Below, piece by piece: positions 15,511 through 24,714 of a DNA stretch of 64,000 bases. The notes under the pieces are model-generated. The model saw only the letters and a list, made by a program, of their open reading frames with translations, had not been told where the DNA came from and did no database searches. This DNA comes from Streptomyces albipurpureus. Lineage in GTDB: Bacteria; Actinomycetota; Actinomycetes; Streptomycetales; Streptomycetaceae. The position numbers were made by a program, and so were the translations under genes. The stretch covers positions 1-64,000 of the forward strand of contig NZ_JAMQAW010000010.1 in the NCBI RefSeq assembly GCF_023701525.1, read 5' to 3'. Position 1 is the stretch's first letter. Each line of letters starts with the position of its first letter.

Positions 15511-17679
15511 TCAGTCTTCCGCAACGCCCTCTTCAAGCTCCTGACCTGCGCAGAGAGTGAGGACATCGGCTCCAAAGCGCTCCAGCTTGCGCCCGCCGAC
15601 GCCGGAGATGGCCGACAGCTCCCGCTCATCGCCCGGCACTGCCTCGGCGATCGCCATCAAGGTCTTGTCGGTGAACACGCAATACGCGGGTTGGCCTAGC
15701 TCCTTCGCCTGGTCGGAGCGCCACTCCCGCAGGCGTTCGTAGAGGGCCTCGTCCATGTCGGACGGGCAGTCCTCGCACCGCATCAGTTTCATCTCACCCG
15801 CATCGGTGAGCGTCTTTCCGCAGACCCGGCAGAGCGCCGGCCCGCGCCGCTTACGTCGACTGCCTCGCTCGGTTCCGCCTTCGCCGCCAGCGCTGCGGGC
15901 TCCAGGCGCTGCGGAGCCCGGTCGCATGCCGTTCAGGAAACGCGTGGGGCGTCGGGATGCCCTGCCCCCAGGTGACCGGGAGAGAGCCCAGGACAGAGCG
16001 AGGTGGAGCCGCGCGCGGGTGACGCCGACATAGAGCAGCCGTCGCTCTTCTTCGATCTGCTCGTCGGTCTTGGCGTAGGTGATGGGCATCATGCCCTCGG
16101 TGAGGCCGACGAGGAACACCGCGTCCCATTCGAGGCCCTTCGCTGAGTGCAGCGAGGCGAGGGTGACGCCTTGCACGGTGGGTGCGTGCTGGGCGGCGGC
16201 CCGCTCGTCGAGTTCGGCGACAAGATCGCTGAGAGTGGCGCCGGTCTTGGCCTGGGCGAAGTCCTGGGCGAGGCGGACCAGTGCGGCCAGGGACTCCCAG
16301 CGGTCCCGCACTGCGCCGGAGCCGGCTGGGGGCTCGCTGGTCCACCCCTTGGTGGACAGGACCGCCCGTACCTGGGACGGGAGGTCTTCGGCATCGTCGA
16401 GCAGGGAGTCATTGCCGCCGGCACGGGCGGCGCCGCGCAGGGCGACGCCTGCCTCCCGCACTTCCTGCCGTTCGAAGAAGCGCTCGGCTCCCCTCAACTG
16501 ATAGGGGACTCCGGCGTCGGCGAGGGCCTGCTCATAGACCTCGGACTGGGCGTTGATGCGGTAAAGCACCGCGATCTCGCCGGCGGGTGTGCCGGCGGCG
16601 ATCAGGTCGCGGATGCGGCGGGCGGTGCCTTCGGCCTCGGCCGGCTCATCCGCGTACTCGGCGTAGACGGGCTCGGGGCCGGGGTCGCGCTGGGAGATCA
16701 GCTCCAGGCGGTGCTCGGCCGCTCGGCCGCTCGCCTGGCTCAGCAGGCCGTTGGCGAGGTGAACGACCTGGGGAGTGGAGCGGTAGTCGCGGACCAGTTT
16801 GACCACGGTGGCCGATGGGTGCCTCGTGCGGAAGTTCAGCAGGTGGTCGGGGGTGGCGCCGGTGAAGGAGTAGATCGTCTGGCTGGCGTCGCCCACGACG
16901 CAGAGGCTTTCCCGGTCGCCGAGCCAGAGGTCGAGCAGGCGCTGTTGGAGTGGGCTGACGTCCTGGTACTCGTCGACCACGAAGTGCTGGTACTGGCGAC
17001 GGATCTGGTCGGCGATGTCATGGCGGTCTTGGAGGATGCCGACGGTCAGGAGCAGAACATCCTCGAAGTCAATCACCGCGCGATCGCGCTTCAGCTGCTC
17101 GTACATCCCGTAGATCTGGCTGATCTCCGATGTATCGCGGGGGGCGTCGCGGAGGGATTTGGCGACCACCGCGGGATAGTCGGCGGGCACGGTCTGGGTG
17201 ACCTTCGCCCATTCGATTTCGCCGGTGACATCGCGCAGTTCGTTGCGGTCCAGCCGGATGCGGCAGCGGGCAGCGGCCTCAGCGACGAGTTGGATCTTGC
17301 GCTCCAGCAGTCGGGGCATATCGCCGCCGACGACTTTCGGCCAAAAGTACTGGAGCTGGCGTAGCGCTGCCGAGTGGAAGGTTCGCGCTTGGACACCGCC
17401 CGCACCGAGCTGTCGAAGTCTCCCTCGCATCTCGCCCGCGGCACGGTTGGTGAAGGTGACGGCCAGCACACTGCTCGGTTGGAGGATTCCCGCGCGGACT
17501 CCGTACGCGATGCGATGGGTGATCGCTCGTGTCTTGCCCGTGCCGGCACCGGCCAGCACGCACACCGGACCGTGCAGGGCGGTCGCCACTTCGCGCTGTT
17601 CGGGATCGAGCCCGTCTAGCACCGCGTCGGCCGACTCGGGGACCTGCGGGAAAAGGGAGGAGTGCGTTGCTGATGTCAC
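15511..17679 (-). CDS. uvrD2: UvrD2-like superfamily 1 DNA helicase with HRDC domain
   Basis: This 722-residue SF1A helicase has Walker A AGAGTGKT at 43-50, VVDEYQDV (motif II), GDASQTIYSF (motif III), a VKLVRDYRST motif and LLYVGVTRA near the end of the motor. After the motor come a tetracysteine zinc element (C617/C620 and C635/C638) and an HRDC domain at about 648-722. That architecture defines actinobacterial UvrD2, which is essential in mycobacteria. The ribosome site at the GTG is weak. Its transcript could read into the wblC leader, where the attenuator would stop it. Confidence 0.93.
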   Translation of the reverse strand: MTSATHSSLFPQVPESADAVLDGLDPEQREVATALHGPVCVLAGAGTGKTRAITHRIAYGVRAGILQPSSVLAVTFTNRAAGEMRGRLRQLGAGGVQARTFHSAALRQLQYFWPKVVGGDMPRLLERKIQLVAEAAARCRIRLDRNELRDVTGEIEWAKVTQTVPADYPAVVAKSLRDAPRDTSEISQIYGMYEQLKRDRAVIDFEDVLLLTVGILQDRHDIADQIRRQYQHFVVDEYQDVSPLQQRLLDLWLGDRESLCVVGDASQTIYSFTGATPDHLLNFRTRHPSATVVKLVRDYRSTPQVVHLANGLLSQASGRAAEHRLELISQRDPGPEPVYAEYADEPAEAEGTARRIRDLIAAGTPAGEIAVLYRINAQSEVYEQALADAGVPYQLRGAERFFERQEVREAGVALRGAARAGGNDSLLDDAEDLPSQVRAVLSTKGWTSEPPAGSGAVRDRWESLAALVRLAQDFAQAKTGATLSDLVAELDERAAAQHAPTVQGVTLASLHSAKGLEWDAVFLVGLTEGMMPITYAKTDEQIEEERRLLYVGVTRARLHLALSWALSRSPGGRASRRPTRFLNGMRPGSAAPGARSAGGEGGTERGSRRKRRGPALCRVCGKTLTDAGEMKLMRCEDCPSDMDEALYERLREWRSDQAKELGQPAYCVFTDKTLMAIAEAVPGDERELSAISGVGGRKLERFGADVLTLCAGQELEEGVAED

Positions 17680-17860
17680 CCTGCCATGCTGCCAGGTCTT
17701 CGGAGGCGGCTGCGGCGGTTGTCCACAGCGGAGTGAGAGTAGTCGTATGAGTTCCCGGGCTGCTCCCCGAACTGCATCCTGCTGCCACTCTGGTGGTCAC
17801 GGGTCACTAGCGGGTGCTGGGAGGGCATTCACCTCCCCGCCGGGGGAGCCTGACGCCTCG

Positions 17861-18076
17861 ATGGCCGACGACAGCCACAGCGGTTACGGCGGTTACGGCG
17901 GTTACGGCGGTTACGGCGGTTACGGCGGTTACGGCGCGGAGAACGGCCGCCACCGCCGAACGGCATGGGAATGGTCGAGGGGCCGTATTCGTTCTACGCG
18001 GTGCGCACGCATGAGCGAGTGCGACGAGGGACGCCGTGAGACGAAGGAGCACGAGGGACGATGTCGGGCACTGTGA
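17861..18076 (+). CDS. candidate small GYG-repeat protein overlapping mrx1 (doubtful)
   Basis: An ATG at 17861 opens a 71-codon frame. It reads ADDSHS, then a run of Gly-Tyr-Gly repeats, then a basic segment ending GRCRAL, and overlaps the mycoredoxin start by 16 nt. GGGGGAG lies about 12 nt upstream, a little far. The repeat part could be a chance reading of the DNA repeat. Gly-Tyr repeat peptides are often disordered or condensate forming. Evidence for translation is weak. Confidence 0.3.
   Translation: MADDSHSGYGGYGGYGGYGGYGGYGAENGRHRRTAWEWSRGRIRSTRCARMSECDEGRRETKEHEGRCRAL
17882..17935 (+). repeat. six perfect copies of the 9-mer GGTTACGGC
   Basis: The six head-to-tail copies are identical, about 130 nt before the mycoredoxin start, inside the 381-nt gap between divergent uvrD2 and mrx1. 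Perfect identity suggests recent slippage. The repeat could be operator-like or, in one frame, encode Gly-Tyr-Gly units. Confidence 0.9.
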
Positions 18077-18318
18077 CGATGTACAGCACCACATGGTGCG
18101 GATACTGCCGTCGGCTGAAGGGCCAGATGGATCGCGAGGGCATCGCGTACACCGAGATCAACATCGAGCAGGACCCCGAATCTGCGGCCTTCGTGGAGAA
18201 GGCGAACGGCGGCAACCAGACCGTACCCACGGTTCAGGTGGTGCCCGCGGGTGGTGGACCCGAGGTCGTGATGACCAATCCGAGCCTTGCCCAGGTGAAG
18301 CAGGCACTCGGCATCTGA
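18061..18318 (+). CDS. mrx1: mycoredoxin (Mrx1-like glutaredoxin fold)
   Basis: This 85-residue protein has the active-site pair C13-G-Y-C16 in TTWCGYC, the cis-Pro segment TVPTV and the length of mycoredoxin-1. In actinobacteria it reduces mycothiol mixed disulfides. The same gene next to uvrD2 and nudC occurs in mycobacteria by recollection. An ACGAGGG-type ribosome site lies just upstream of the ATG. Confidence 0.9.
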   Translation: MSGTVTMYSTTWCGYCRRLKGQMDREGIAYTEINIEQDPESAAFVEKANGGNQTVPTVQVVPAGGGPEVVMTNPSLAQVKQALGI

Positions 18319-18430
18319 CGGCCAAAACTGGCCATCGGAGTCTGGCAACGGTGTGAGTTGGAACACGGTCACCCGTTATGCGTGCTGATGAGCACCGCAG
18401 GCGGCGAGGGAGCGGAGCGGGCACCGACAC

Positions 18431-18457
18431 GGTCCCGGGAAGGGATTTCCCGGGGCC
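18431..18457. terminator. hairpin terminator between convergent mrx1 and nudC
   Basis: An 11-bp stem (GGTCCCGGGAA / TTTCCCGGGGCC, including one wobble and a short loop) lies 112 nt after the mrx1 stop. It is suitable as a terminator for mrx1 or for nudC on the other strand. Confidence 0.6.
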
Positions 18458-18586
18458 GTCGTGCGTTCCCCTTCGGCATGGAGGCCCACTCGTGACGGAC
18501 GCTCCATGAGGGCGGCCCAGAGGGTGGGCCCACCCCCCTTGCAGACTTCCTGGGCCGGTGTCAGCGGGCAGTTTCGACGATCGGCG

Positions 18587-18634
18587 GTTACCGTCCCGCG
18601 GTTGGAGGCAGTTACCGTCCCGCGGTTAGAGGCT
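18587..18634. repeat. two 24-bp direct repeats spanning the nudC stop
   Basis: Copies at 18587-18610 and 18611-18634 differ at only two bases. The copy nearer the gene includes the TAA stop of nudC. The outer copy has CAA at that position, so the pair suggests a small duplication at the gene end. Confidence 0.8.
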
Positions 18635-19600
18635 GGTGCCGGGCTTGGGCAGTGGCTGGCCGTACCACTGCTCGATCAAGCGGGCCGCGATGGAGATTCC
18701 GTGCGGGGGTAGCACCTCGCCGGACTCAAACGCCTTCCGCAGGTCCTCCCGGGAGAACCAGCGCGCCTCGTGCAGTTCCTCACCGTCCACGGTGATGTTC
18801 GATGAGGTGGCGCGGGCGGTGAAGCCGAGCATCAGGCTGGAGGGGAAGGGCCAGGGCTGGCTGGCGATGTAGGTGACCTCTCCGACCGTCACACCGGCCT
18901 CCTCCCAGACCTCGCGGCGCACCGACTGCTCAATGGACTCGCCAGGCTCCACGAAGCCGGCGAGGGTGGAGAACCGGCCTTCCGGCCAGTGCACCTGGCG
19001 ACCGAGGAGCGCTCGGTCGTCCTCGTCGGTGACCAGCATGATCACCGCGGGGTCCGTACGCGGATAGTGCTCGGCGCCACAGGCCTGGCAGCGGCGGATA
19101 TGGCCTGCCGCGGCGATCACGGTGCGGTCGCCGCAGCGTGAGCAGAAGCGGTGCAGCCGCTGCCAGTTCTCCAATGCAACCGCGTGGACCAGCAGCGCGG
19201 TGTCACGCGGGGAGAGCAGCAGTCCGGCTTCGCGCAGTCCCGCCGGGCGGGCCGACTGGTCGATCCGCCCTGGCAGCGCGTCCTTCTGTAGAGCGAAGTA
19301 GCGCACACCGTCCTGGTCGGTGCCGAGGAAGTAGCGGTGGGTTTCGGTGACGGGGGCTTCGAAGGCCGGGGTCATCACCAGTTCGGTGCGGCCGTCGGTG
19401 GTGTCGTCGATCAGTGCCTGGCCGCCGCAGACCACGAAGACCCTGGTGGTTGGGTGACTCCAGGCAGCCGCTAGCCACGCCTCGTCGAGACGGTGGTGCG
19501 CCTCGCGGTCGATTCCGCTCGGCGCGGTGAGACTCATGGACGGCGCGGTGGGGCCCGAGCCGGCTGCTCGGTCGGCGGTTGCATGGCCGTTAGTGCTCAC
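18626..19600 (-). CDS. nudC: NAD(+) diphosphatase NudC
   Basis: This 324-residue Nudix enzyme hydrolyses NAD(H) and can remove NAD caps from RNA in characterised members. Zinc ligands C153, C156, C171 and C174 precede the Nudix box (215-237). The diagnostic motif SQPWPFPSS is at 247-255. The GTG start follows GGGGGAG ten bases upstream. It is the last gene of a probable minus-strand operon 43 nt after the dipeptidase. The stop lies in a 24-bp direct repeat. Confidence 0.95.
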   Translation of the reverse strand: MSTNGHATADRAAGSGPTAPSMSLTAPSGIDREAHHRLDEAWLAAAWSHPTTRVFVVCGGQALIDDTTDGRTELVMTPAFEAPVTETHRYFLGTDQDGVRYFALQKDALPGRIDQSARPAGLREAGLLLSPRDTALLVHAVALENWQRLHRFCSRCGDRTVIAAAGHIRRCQACGAEHYPRTDPAVIMLVTDEDDRALLGRQVHWPEGRFSTLAGFVEPGESIEQSVRREVWEEAGVTVGEVTYIASQPWPFPSSLMLGFTARATSSNITVDGEELHEARWFSREDLRKAFESGEVLPPHGISIAARLIEQWYGQPLPKPGTSL

Positions 19601-19643
19601 GTACTTCCAACTCCCCCGGTGGATCGGGTCTAGGTTCAGCGGA

Positions 19644-21041
19644 TCAGCTATGGGCGGCGGCGAGGTCGCTCCACAGATGGGCGGCCGTCTCTACCCCTTT
19701 GAGCAGGAGGTTCACCTCGACCTTTTCATTGGGTGCGTGCCAGCCGTCGGACGGTACGGAGATCCCCAGGAAGAGCACGGGCGCGCCCAGCACGTCTTGG
19801 AGGTCCGCCGCGGGTCCGGAGCCGCCCTCGCGGGTGAAGCGGATCTTCTGTCCGTCGAAGGCGCGGCTCATGGCGTGTACGAGGGACTGGAGCGCGGGGT
19901 GGTCGAGTGGGGTGAGACAGGGGCGGGTGGATGGGGCGAAGGCGAGGTTGAAGCGGATGCCTGCGGGGACGCGGTCGGCGATCCAGCGGCTCACCGCCAC
20001 TTCGATCGCGTTGGGGTCCTGCCCGGCGACCAGGCGGAACGTGAGCTTCAGTCGGGCGGACGAGGGAATGATCGTCTTACCGCCGGGGCCTTGGTAGCCA
20101 CCGCCGATGCCGTTGACCTCGGCGGTGGGGCGGGCCCAGATGCGCTCCAGCGTCGTGTAGCCGCTTTCGCCGAGGGTGGCGTGGGACTTGGCGGCGGCCA
20201 GCCAGGTGTCCTCGTCGAACGGCAACTCCGCGAACAGGCCGCGCTCGGCGTCGGTCAGGGGTTGGACACCGTCGTAGAAGCCGGGGATGGTGACGCGTTC
20301 GTCGGCATCGTGGAGTGCGCCGGCGATACGGGCGGCGACGGTGGCCGGGTTGGGCACCGCGCCGCCAAACGATCCTGAATGAATGTCCTGGTCAGGGCCG
20401 TCTAGTTCGATCTCGCAGTCCACCAGGCCGCGCATGCCGGTGCAGACGGTGGGAGTCGATTCCGACCACATGCCGGTGTCCGAGACGATCACGGTGTCGG
20501 CGGCCAGCCGGTCGGTGTGGGATTCGATCAGGGCACGGAAGTTCAAAGAGCCCGATTCTTCCTCGCCTTCGATGAGCAGTTTGAGGTTCACGGCCGGGGC
20601 GGTCCGTCCCGTGGCGGCTAGGTGCGCTTGGACGCCGAGGGTGTGGAAGAAGACCTGGCCCTTGTCGTCCGCCGCGCCGCGGGCGTAGAGCTTGCCCCCT
20701 TCGGTCCGTGGTTCGAACGGGTCGCTGTGCCACCCGTCCTCCAGCGCGGCGGGCTGTACATCGTGGTGACCGTAGACCAGGACGGTCGGCGCGCCGGGGG
20801 CGTCGGACGGCCATTCGGCGAACACCGCGGGCGCACCGGGCGTGGCCCACACCTCGGCTACGGGGAATCCGCTTTCGCGGAGCTTGGCCGCGAGCCAGTC
20901 GGCGCTGCGCCGTACGTCCGCCGCGTGCTCGGGCTGGGCCGACACGGAGGGGATGCGCAGCCATTCCACGAGGTCGTCGAGGAATGCGGCGCGGTGGTGC
21001 TCGATGTACTGGCGGACGGCGCTGTCCGGGGTGTCGCTCAT
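19644..21041 (-). CDS. M20 family dipeptidase (ArgE/DapE superfamily)
   Basis: This 465-residue zinc peptidase has GHHDVQP (91-97), GAADDKG for the bridging Asp and EGEEESG for the catalytic Glu. A dimerisation lid follows. The last zinc ligand is likely the His in GWHAPNE near the C-terminus. No signal peptide is visible, so it is cytosolic. It begins only 10 nt after the adnB stop and is followed by nudC 43 nt on. The ATG is at 21041 with a short AGG ribosome site. Substrate is not determined. Confidence 0.92.
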   Translation of the reverse strand: MSDTPDSAVRQYIEHHRAAFLDDLVEWLRIPSVSAQPEHAADVRRSADWLAAKLRESGFPVAEVWATPGAPAVFAEWPSDAPGAPTVLVYGHHDVQPAALEDGWHSDPFEPRTEGGKLYARGAADDKGQVFFHTLGVQAHLAATGRTAPAVNLKLLIEGEEESGSLNFRALIESHTDRLAADTVIVSDTGMWSESTPTVCTGMRGLVDCEIELDGPDQDIHSGSFGGAVPNPATVAARIAGALHDADERVTIPGFYDGVQPLTDAERGLFAELPFDEDTWLAAAKSHATLGESGYTTLERIWARPTAEVNGIGGGYQGPGGKTIIPSSARLKLTFRLVAGQDPNAIEVAVSRWIADRVPAGIRFNLAFAPSTRPCLTPLDHPALQSLVHAMSRAFDGQKIRFTREGGSGPAADLQDVLGAPVLFLGISVPSDGWHAPNEKVEVNLLLKGVETAAHLWSDLAAAHS

Positions 21042-21051
21042 GTAAGTGAGC

Positions 21052-24000
21052 CTAACGGGCGTCGGCGGGCCCCTCACCCGCCGTCTCGCCCAGCAGGATG
21101 CGCTCCAGGGCGGCACGGTCGGGGAGGTCTCGGGGGCGTACGACCTCGCCGCTGCGTACGAAGACGAAGGCGGCGTCGACGGCGTCTGGGGGGAGGTCGT
21201 GCTGCTCGGCCCAGGCGAGGCGGTAGATGGCGAGCTGAAGGGGATCGGCGGTGAGGGCGCGGCTGGTCTTCCAGTCGACGATCTCGTATCTGTGCGCGGG
21301 GGTGCCGTCAGGTGTGGTGGCGGGGGTGCGGTAGACGGCGTCGATACGGCCCCTGATGGCCCGGCCGGCGAGGGTGATGTGGAAGGGGGTCTCCACTCGG
21401 TGGGGGGTGCGGCGGGCGTAGGGGGTGCGTTCAAAGGCTTCCTTGAGCGCGGCGAGGTCACGTTCGTCGGTGATCTCCGGGGTGTCGGTGCCGTCGGCGC
21501 CGGGCAGTTCGTCCGGGCCGAGCATGGGGAGTGGCATCTCCTCGAACCGGGATTCCACCCAGGCGTGGAAGCGGGTGCCTCGGCGGGCCGCGGGCTGCGG
21601 GGGGCGGGGCATGGGACGGGCGAGTTCCTGCGCGAATCCATGGGGGTCGGCGGCGAGGCGCATCAGTTGGGAGGCGGTGAGGGACGCGGGGAGCAGGACC
21701 TCGCGGGTGGTGGAGCGTCCGCGCTGGAGCTCACGGGTGAGGGCGCGGAGGTCGCGGTCCCAGGAGGCGATGGTGCGGTTCTCCTCCGGGGTGCGTTCCT
21801 GTTCGGGGGGACTCGCCTCGGGGTTTCGGGCCTGCGCTGGGGCCTGTTCCGAAGGCCGCTCCGGGGCCTGTTCTGAGGGCTTTTGCGGGAGCTGTTCGGC
21901 GGCGGCGTCCCCGGCGGCCTCGGGTGGGCGGGGGTGGGGCAGGGTGGTCCACTCCGCTGGGGCGCCCGGCACCGCCGGGCTCCGAAGCGGATCGGGCTGC
22001 GCCAGGTCCCCCGTGCCCGTGGACTGCTCGTTGCCGTGGCGTGCCGCGAGCTCGTCCCCGTAGGGGTCGGTCTCCATGGGGTCGGGCTCGTCTGGATCGG
22101 GCTCGTCGAAGGGGTCCGGCTCCACCAGGCCGTCCGGGAAGAGGTCGTCTTCCGCGTAGGAGTCCTCACCCCCGGTGGCCGGCCTGGGTTGTGCGTCGCT
22201 CGATGCGTCCCATGGATCGGGGGCCGTCGCCACATAGGAGCGCACCAGCTCCGCTGCCTGTCGGCGACGGACCAGCGAGATCGGGTCAAGTGGAAGCGGC
22301 CAGGCCCGGTCAGGGCCGGACTCCAGAAGAAAGGGGTTCTCGGCATCGGCTGGCGGCTCGTCCGCCCAGGCCTCGATCTCGCCGTGTCCCTGTGCGCAGT
22401 GTTCGTACAGCGCTTTCAAGAACGCTGACGGTCCCCGCTTGCGCTTCTGTGTGGGGCCCCACCAGTGGCCCGAAGCCAGCAGTTGTGAACGAGGTCTGGT
22501 GAAGGTGACGTAGCCGAGTCTGAGCTCTTCGGTGTGCTGATGGGACTTCATGGCGTCCTTGAACGCCTTGATCCCCTTCGCGTCCCAGGCCTCGATCTCG
22601 GGGAGGGTGGCAGCGTCGCCTCGTAGCGCGTGGGGCAGAACCCGGGCGTGGGCGGTCCAGGCCTCGCGGGGCTGATCGCTGGGGAAGTGTTTGGCGACCA
22701 GTCCGGGGACGGCGACCACATCCCACTCCAGGCCCTTGGACTTGTGGGCGGTCAGCACCTTGACGGTGTTCTCACCGCCGGGCAGGGCGTTGTCCAGGCC
22801 CTTTTCGTACTGGGCTGACGTACGGAGGAAGGCGAGGAAGGCGAGGAGTGTGGCGTCGGTGTCGAGCGCGGCGAATCCGGCTGCCACATCCAGGAAGTTG
22901 CCCAGGGTCTCGCGGCGGCGGGCAGCCAGTGCGTGGGGGGAAGCGGAGAGTTCGACATCGAGGCCGGTCGCGCCGAGCACCCGGTGCAGCACATCCATGA
23001 GCGGGTCGGCGAGGGAGCGTCTGAGCTCGCGCAGTTCGGCGGCGAGGCGGGCGAAGCGGCGCCTCGCCGCCGCGGAGAAGGGCAGGCCGTCGTCGGGGGG
23101 CCCGCCGCCGGCGTCGAGGAAGGTGTCGAGGGCGTCGGCGAGGGAGATGACCTCGGCGGGGTCGACGCCTTCGACGGCCGCTGCCAGCCGCTCGTCGAGG
23201 TCGCTGCCATCGGCGCCGGCCCGATGCACGAGGAGCCGGGCGCGGCGGCCGAGGAGCGCCAGGTCCCGAGGGCCGATCCGCCAGCGCGGGCCGGTCAGAA
23301 GGCGTACGAGGGAGGCATTGGCGCCCGGGTCCTGAAGGACTTCGCAGACCGCGACGAGGTCGGCGACCTCGGGGAGGTGGAGCAGCCCGGAGAGTCCGAC
23401 GACTTCTACGGGGATGTCTCGGGCCACGAGCGCGCCCTGGATCTCGGGGAAGTCGGCTGCGGTACGGCAGAGGACGGCGATCTCGCTGGGTGCCTTTCCG
23501 GTGTGCACCAGGTGGGCGATGGAGTCGGCGAGCCAGGTGATCTCTTCGGCGTGGGAGGGCAGCAGGGCGATGTGGACTGATCCATCGCGCTCGGCGCCGG
23601 GCGCGGGGCGTAGCGCTTCGACGCCCTGGTGCATGGCGCGCAGGGGGGCGGCGAGGCCGTTGGCGAGGTGGAGGAGACGGCCGCCGCTGCGACGGTTCTC
23701 GCTGAGGGAGAACCGGGTGGCTGGGGTGCCGTCCGCGGCGGCGAAGTGGGTGGGGAAGTCGTCGAGGTTGGCGACGGACGCTCCCCGCCAGCCGTAGATG
23801 GCCTGGCAGGGGTCGCCGACCGCGGTCACTGCGTGGCCGGTGCCTTGGCCGAAGAGGCCGGAGAGCATCAGTCGCTGCGCTACGGAGGTGTCCTGGTACT
23901 CGTCGAGCAGGACGACACGGAATTCGTCGCGGAGGGTAGCGCCGACCGCGGGTCTGGTGAGGGCGAGGCGGGCCGAGAGCGCGATCTGGTCACCGAAGTC

Positions 24001-24714
24001 GAGCAGTTCGCGGGCGTTCTTCGCGGCGCGGTAGCGCATGGTCAGTTCGAGTAGCTCGCGGCGGGCGGATGCCGTTTCGGGGATCTTCCGCAGGTCCGCG
24101 TTGGAGAGGGTGCGGGTGTCGAGGTCGCGCAGTAGTTCGGAGTCGTAGGCGCTGAGCCTCTCCGGCGGTACGAGGTGTTCCGACAGCTCGGCGTCCAGCG
24201 CGAGGAGATCGCTGACGAGCAGGGAGAAGGAGCGGGTCAGCGCGGGGTACGGCCCGGGGGCCTCGCGCAGCACGCGGGCGGCGAGCTGGTAGCGCGTCGC
24301 GTCGGCGAGCAGTCGGGCGGTCGGTTCAAGACCTATCCGTAGTCCGTGGTCGGTGAGCAGTTGCCCGGCGAAGGCGTGGTAGGTGGAGATGCGGGGCTCG
24401 CCCGGGGGATTGTCCGGGTCGATGACATCGGGGTCGGTGACGCCGGCCCTGATGAGGGCTTTGCGGACGCGTTCGGCCAGTTCGCCTGCGGCTTTGTTGG
24501 TGAAGGTGAGGCCGAGGACCTGTTCGGGTGCGACCTGGCCGGTGCCGACGAGCCACACCACACGCGCGGCCATGACCGTCGTCTTCCCCGATCCGGCGCC
24601 GGCCACGATGACCTGCGGCGCGGGCGGCGCGGTGATACAGGCCGTCTGCTCCGGGGTGAAGGGGATGCCGAGGAGCTCCTTGAGCTGCTCGGGGTCGGTC
24701 ATGCGTGCGGTCAC
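21052..24714 (-). CDS. adnB: AdnB: UvrD/RecB-like helicase-nuclease subunit
   Basis: This 1220-residue protein (GTG 24714 or ATG 24702) pairs with AdnA to resect double-strand breaks. Motor motifs include GAGSGKTT (39-46), LLDEYQDTS and AVGDPCQAIYGW. The C-terminal RecB-like nuclease has VDWKTS with D1147 and K1149. An acidic, Pro/Ala-rich insert (about 830-1010) divides the motor and nuclease parts. Order AdnA-AdnB, with AdnB nearer uvrD2, matches mycobacteria. The ribosome site is weak. Here 494 nt separate adnA from adnB, unusual for this pair. Confidence 0.9.
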   Translation of the reverse strand: MTARMTDPEQLKELLGIPFTPEQTACITAPPAPQVIVAGAGSGKTTVMAARVVWLVGTGQVAPEQVLGLTFTNKAAGELAERVRKALIRAGVTDPDVIDPDNPPGEPRISTYHAFAGQLLTDHGLRIGLEPTARLLADATRYQLAARVLREAPGPYPALTRSFSLLVSDLLALDAELSEHLVPPERLSAYDSELLRDLDTRTLSNADLRKIPETASARRELLELTMRYRAAKNARELLDFGDQIALSARLALTRPAVGATLRDEFRVVLLDEYQDTSVAQRLMLSGLFGQGTGHAVTAVGDPCQAIYGWRGASVANLDDFPTHFAAADGTPATRFSLSENRRSGGRLLHLANGLAAPLRAMHQGVEALRPAPGAERDGSVHIALLPSHAEEITWLADSIAHLVHTGKAPSEIAVLCRTAADFPEIQGALVARDIPVEVVGLSGLLHLPEVADLVAVCEVLQDPGANASLVRLLTGPRWRIGPRDLALLGRRARLLVHRAGADGSDLDERLAAAVEGVDPAEVISLADALDTFLDAGGGPPDDGLPFSAAARRRFARLAAELRELRRSLADPLMDVLHRVLGATGLDVELSASPHALAARRRETLGNFLDVAAGFAALDTDATLLAFLAFLRTSAQYEKGLDNALPGGENTVKVLTAHKSKGLEWDVVAVPGLVAKHFPSDQPREAWTAHARVLPHALRGDAATLPEIEAWDAKGIKAFKDAMKSHQHTEELRLGYVTFTRPRSQLLASGHWWGPTQKRKRGPSAFLKALYEHCAQGHGEIEAWADEPPADAENPFLLESGPDRAWPLPLDPISLVRRRQAAELVRSYVATAPDPWDASSDAQPRPATGGEDSYAEDDLFPDGLVEPDPFDEPDPDEPDPMETDPYGDELAARHGNEQSTGTGDLAQPDPLRSPAVPGAPAEWTTLPHPRPPEAAGDAAAEQLPQKPSEQAPERPSEQAPAQARNPEASPPEQERTPEENRTIASWDRDLRALTRELQRGRSTTREVLLPASLTASQLMRLAADPHGFAQELARPMPRPPQPAARRGTRFHAWVESRFEEMPLPMLGPDELPGADGTDTPEITDERDLAALKEAFERTPYARRTPHRVETPFHITLAGRAIRGRIDAVYRTPATTPDGTPAHRYEIVDWKTSRALTADPLQLAIYRLAWAEQHDLPPDAVDAAFVFVRSGEVVRPRDLPDRAALERILLGETAGEGPADAR

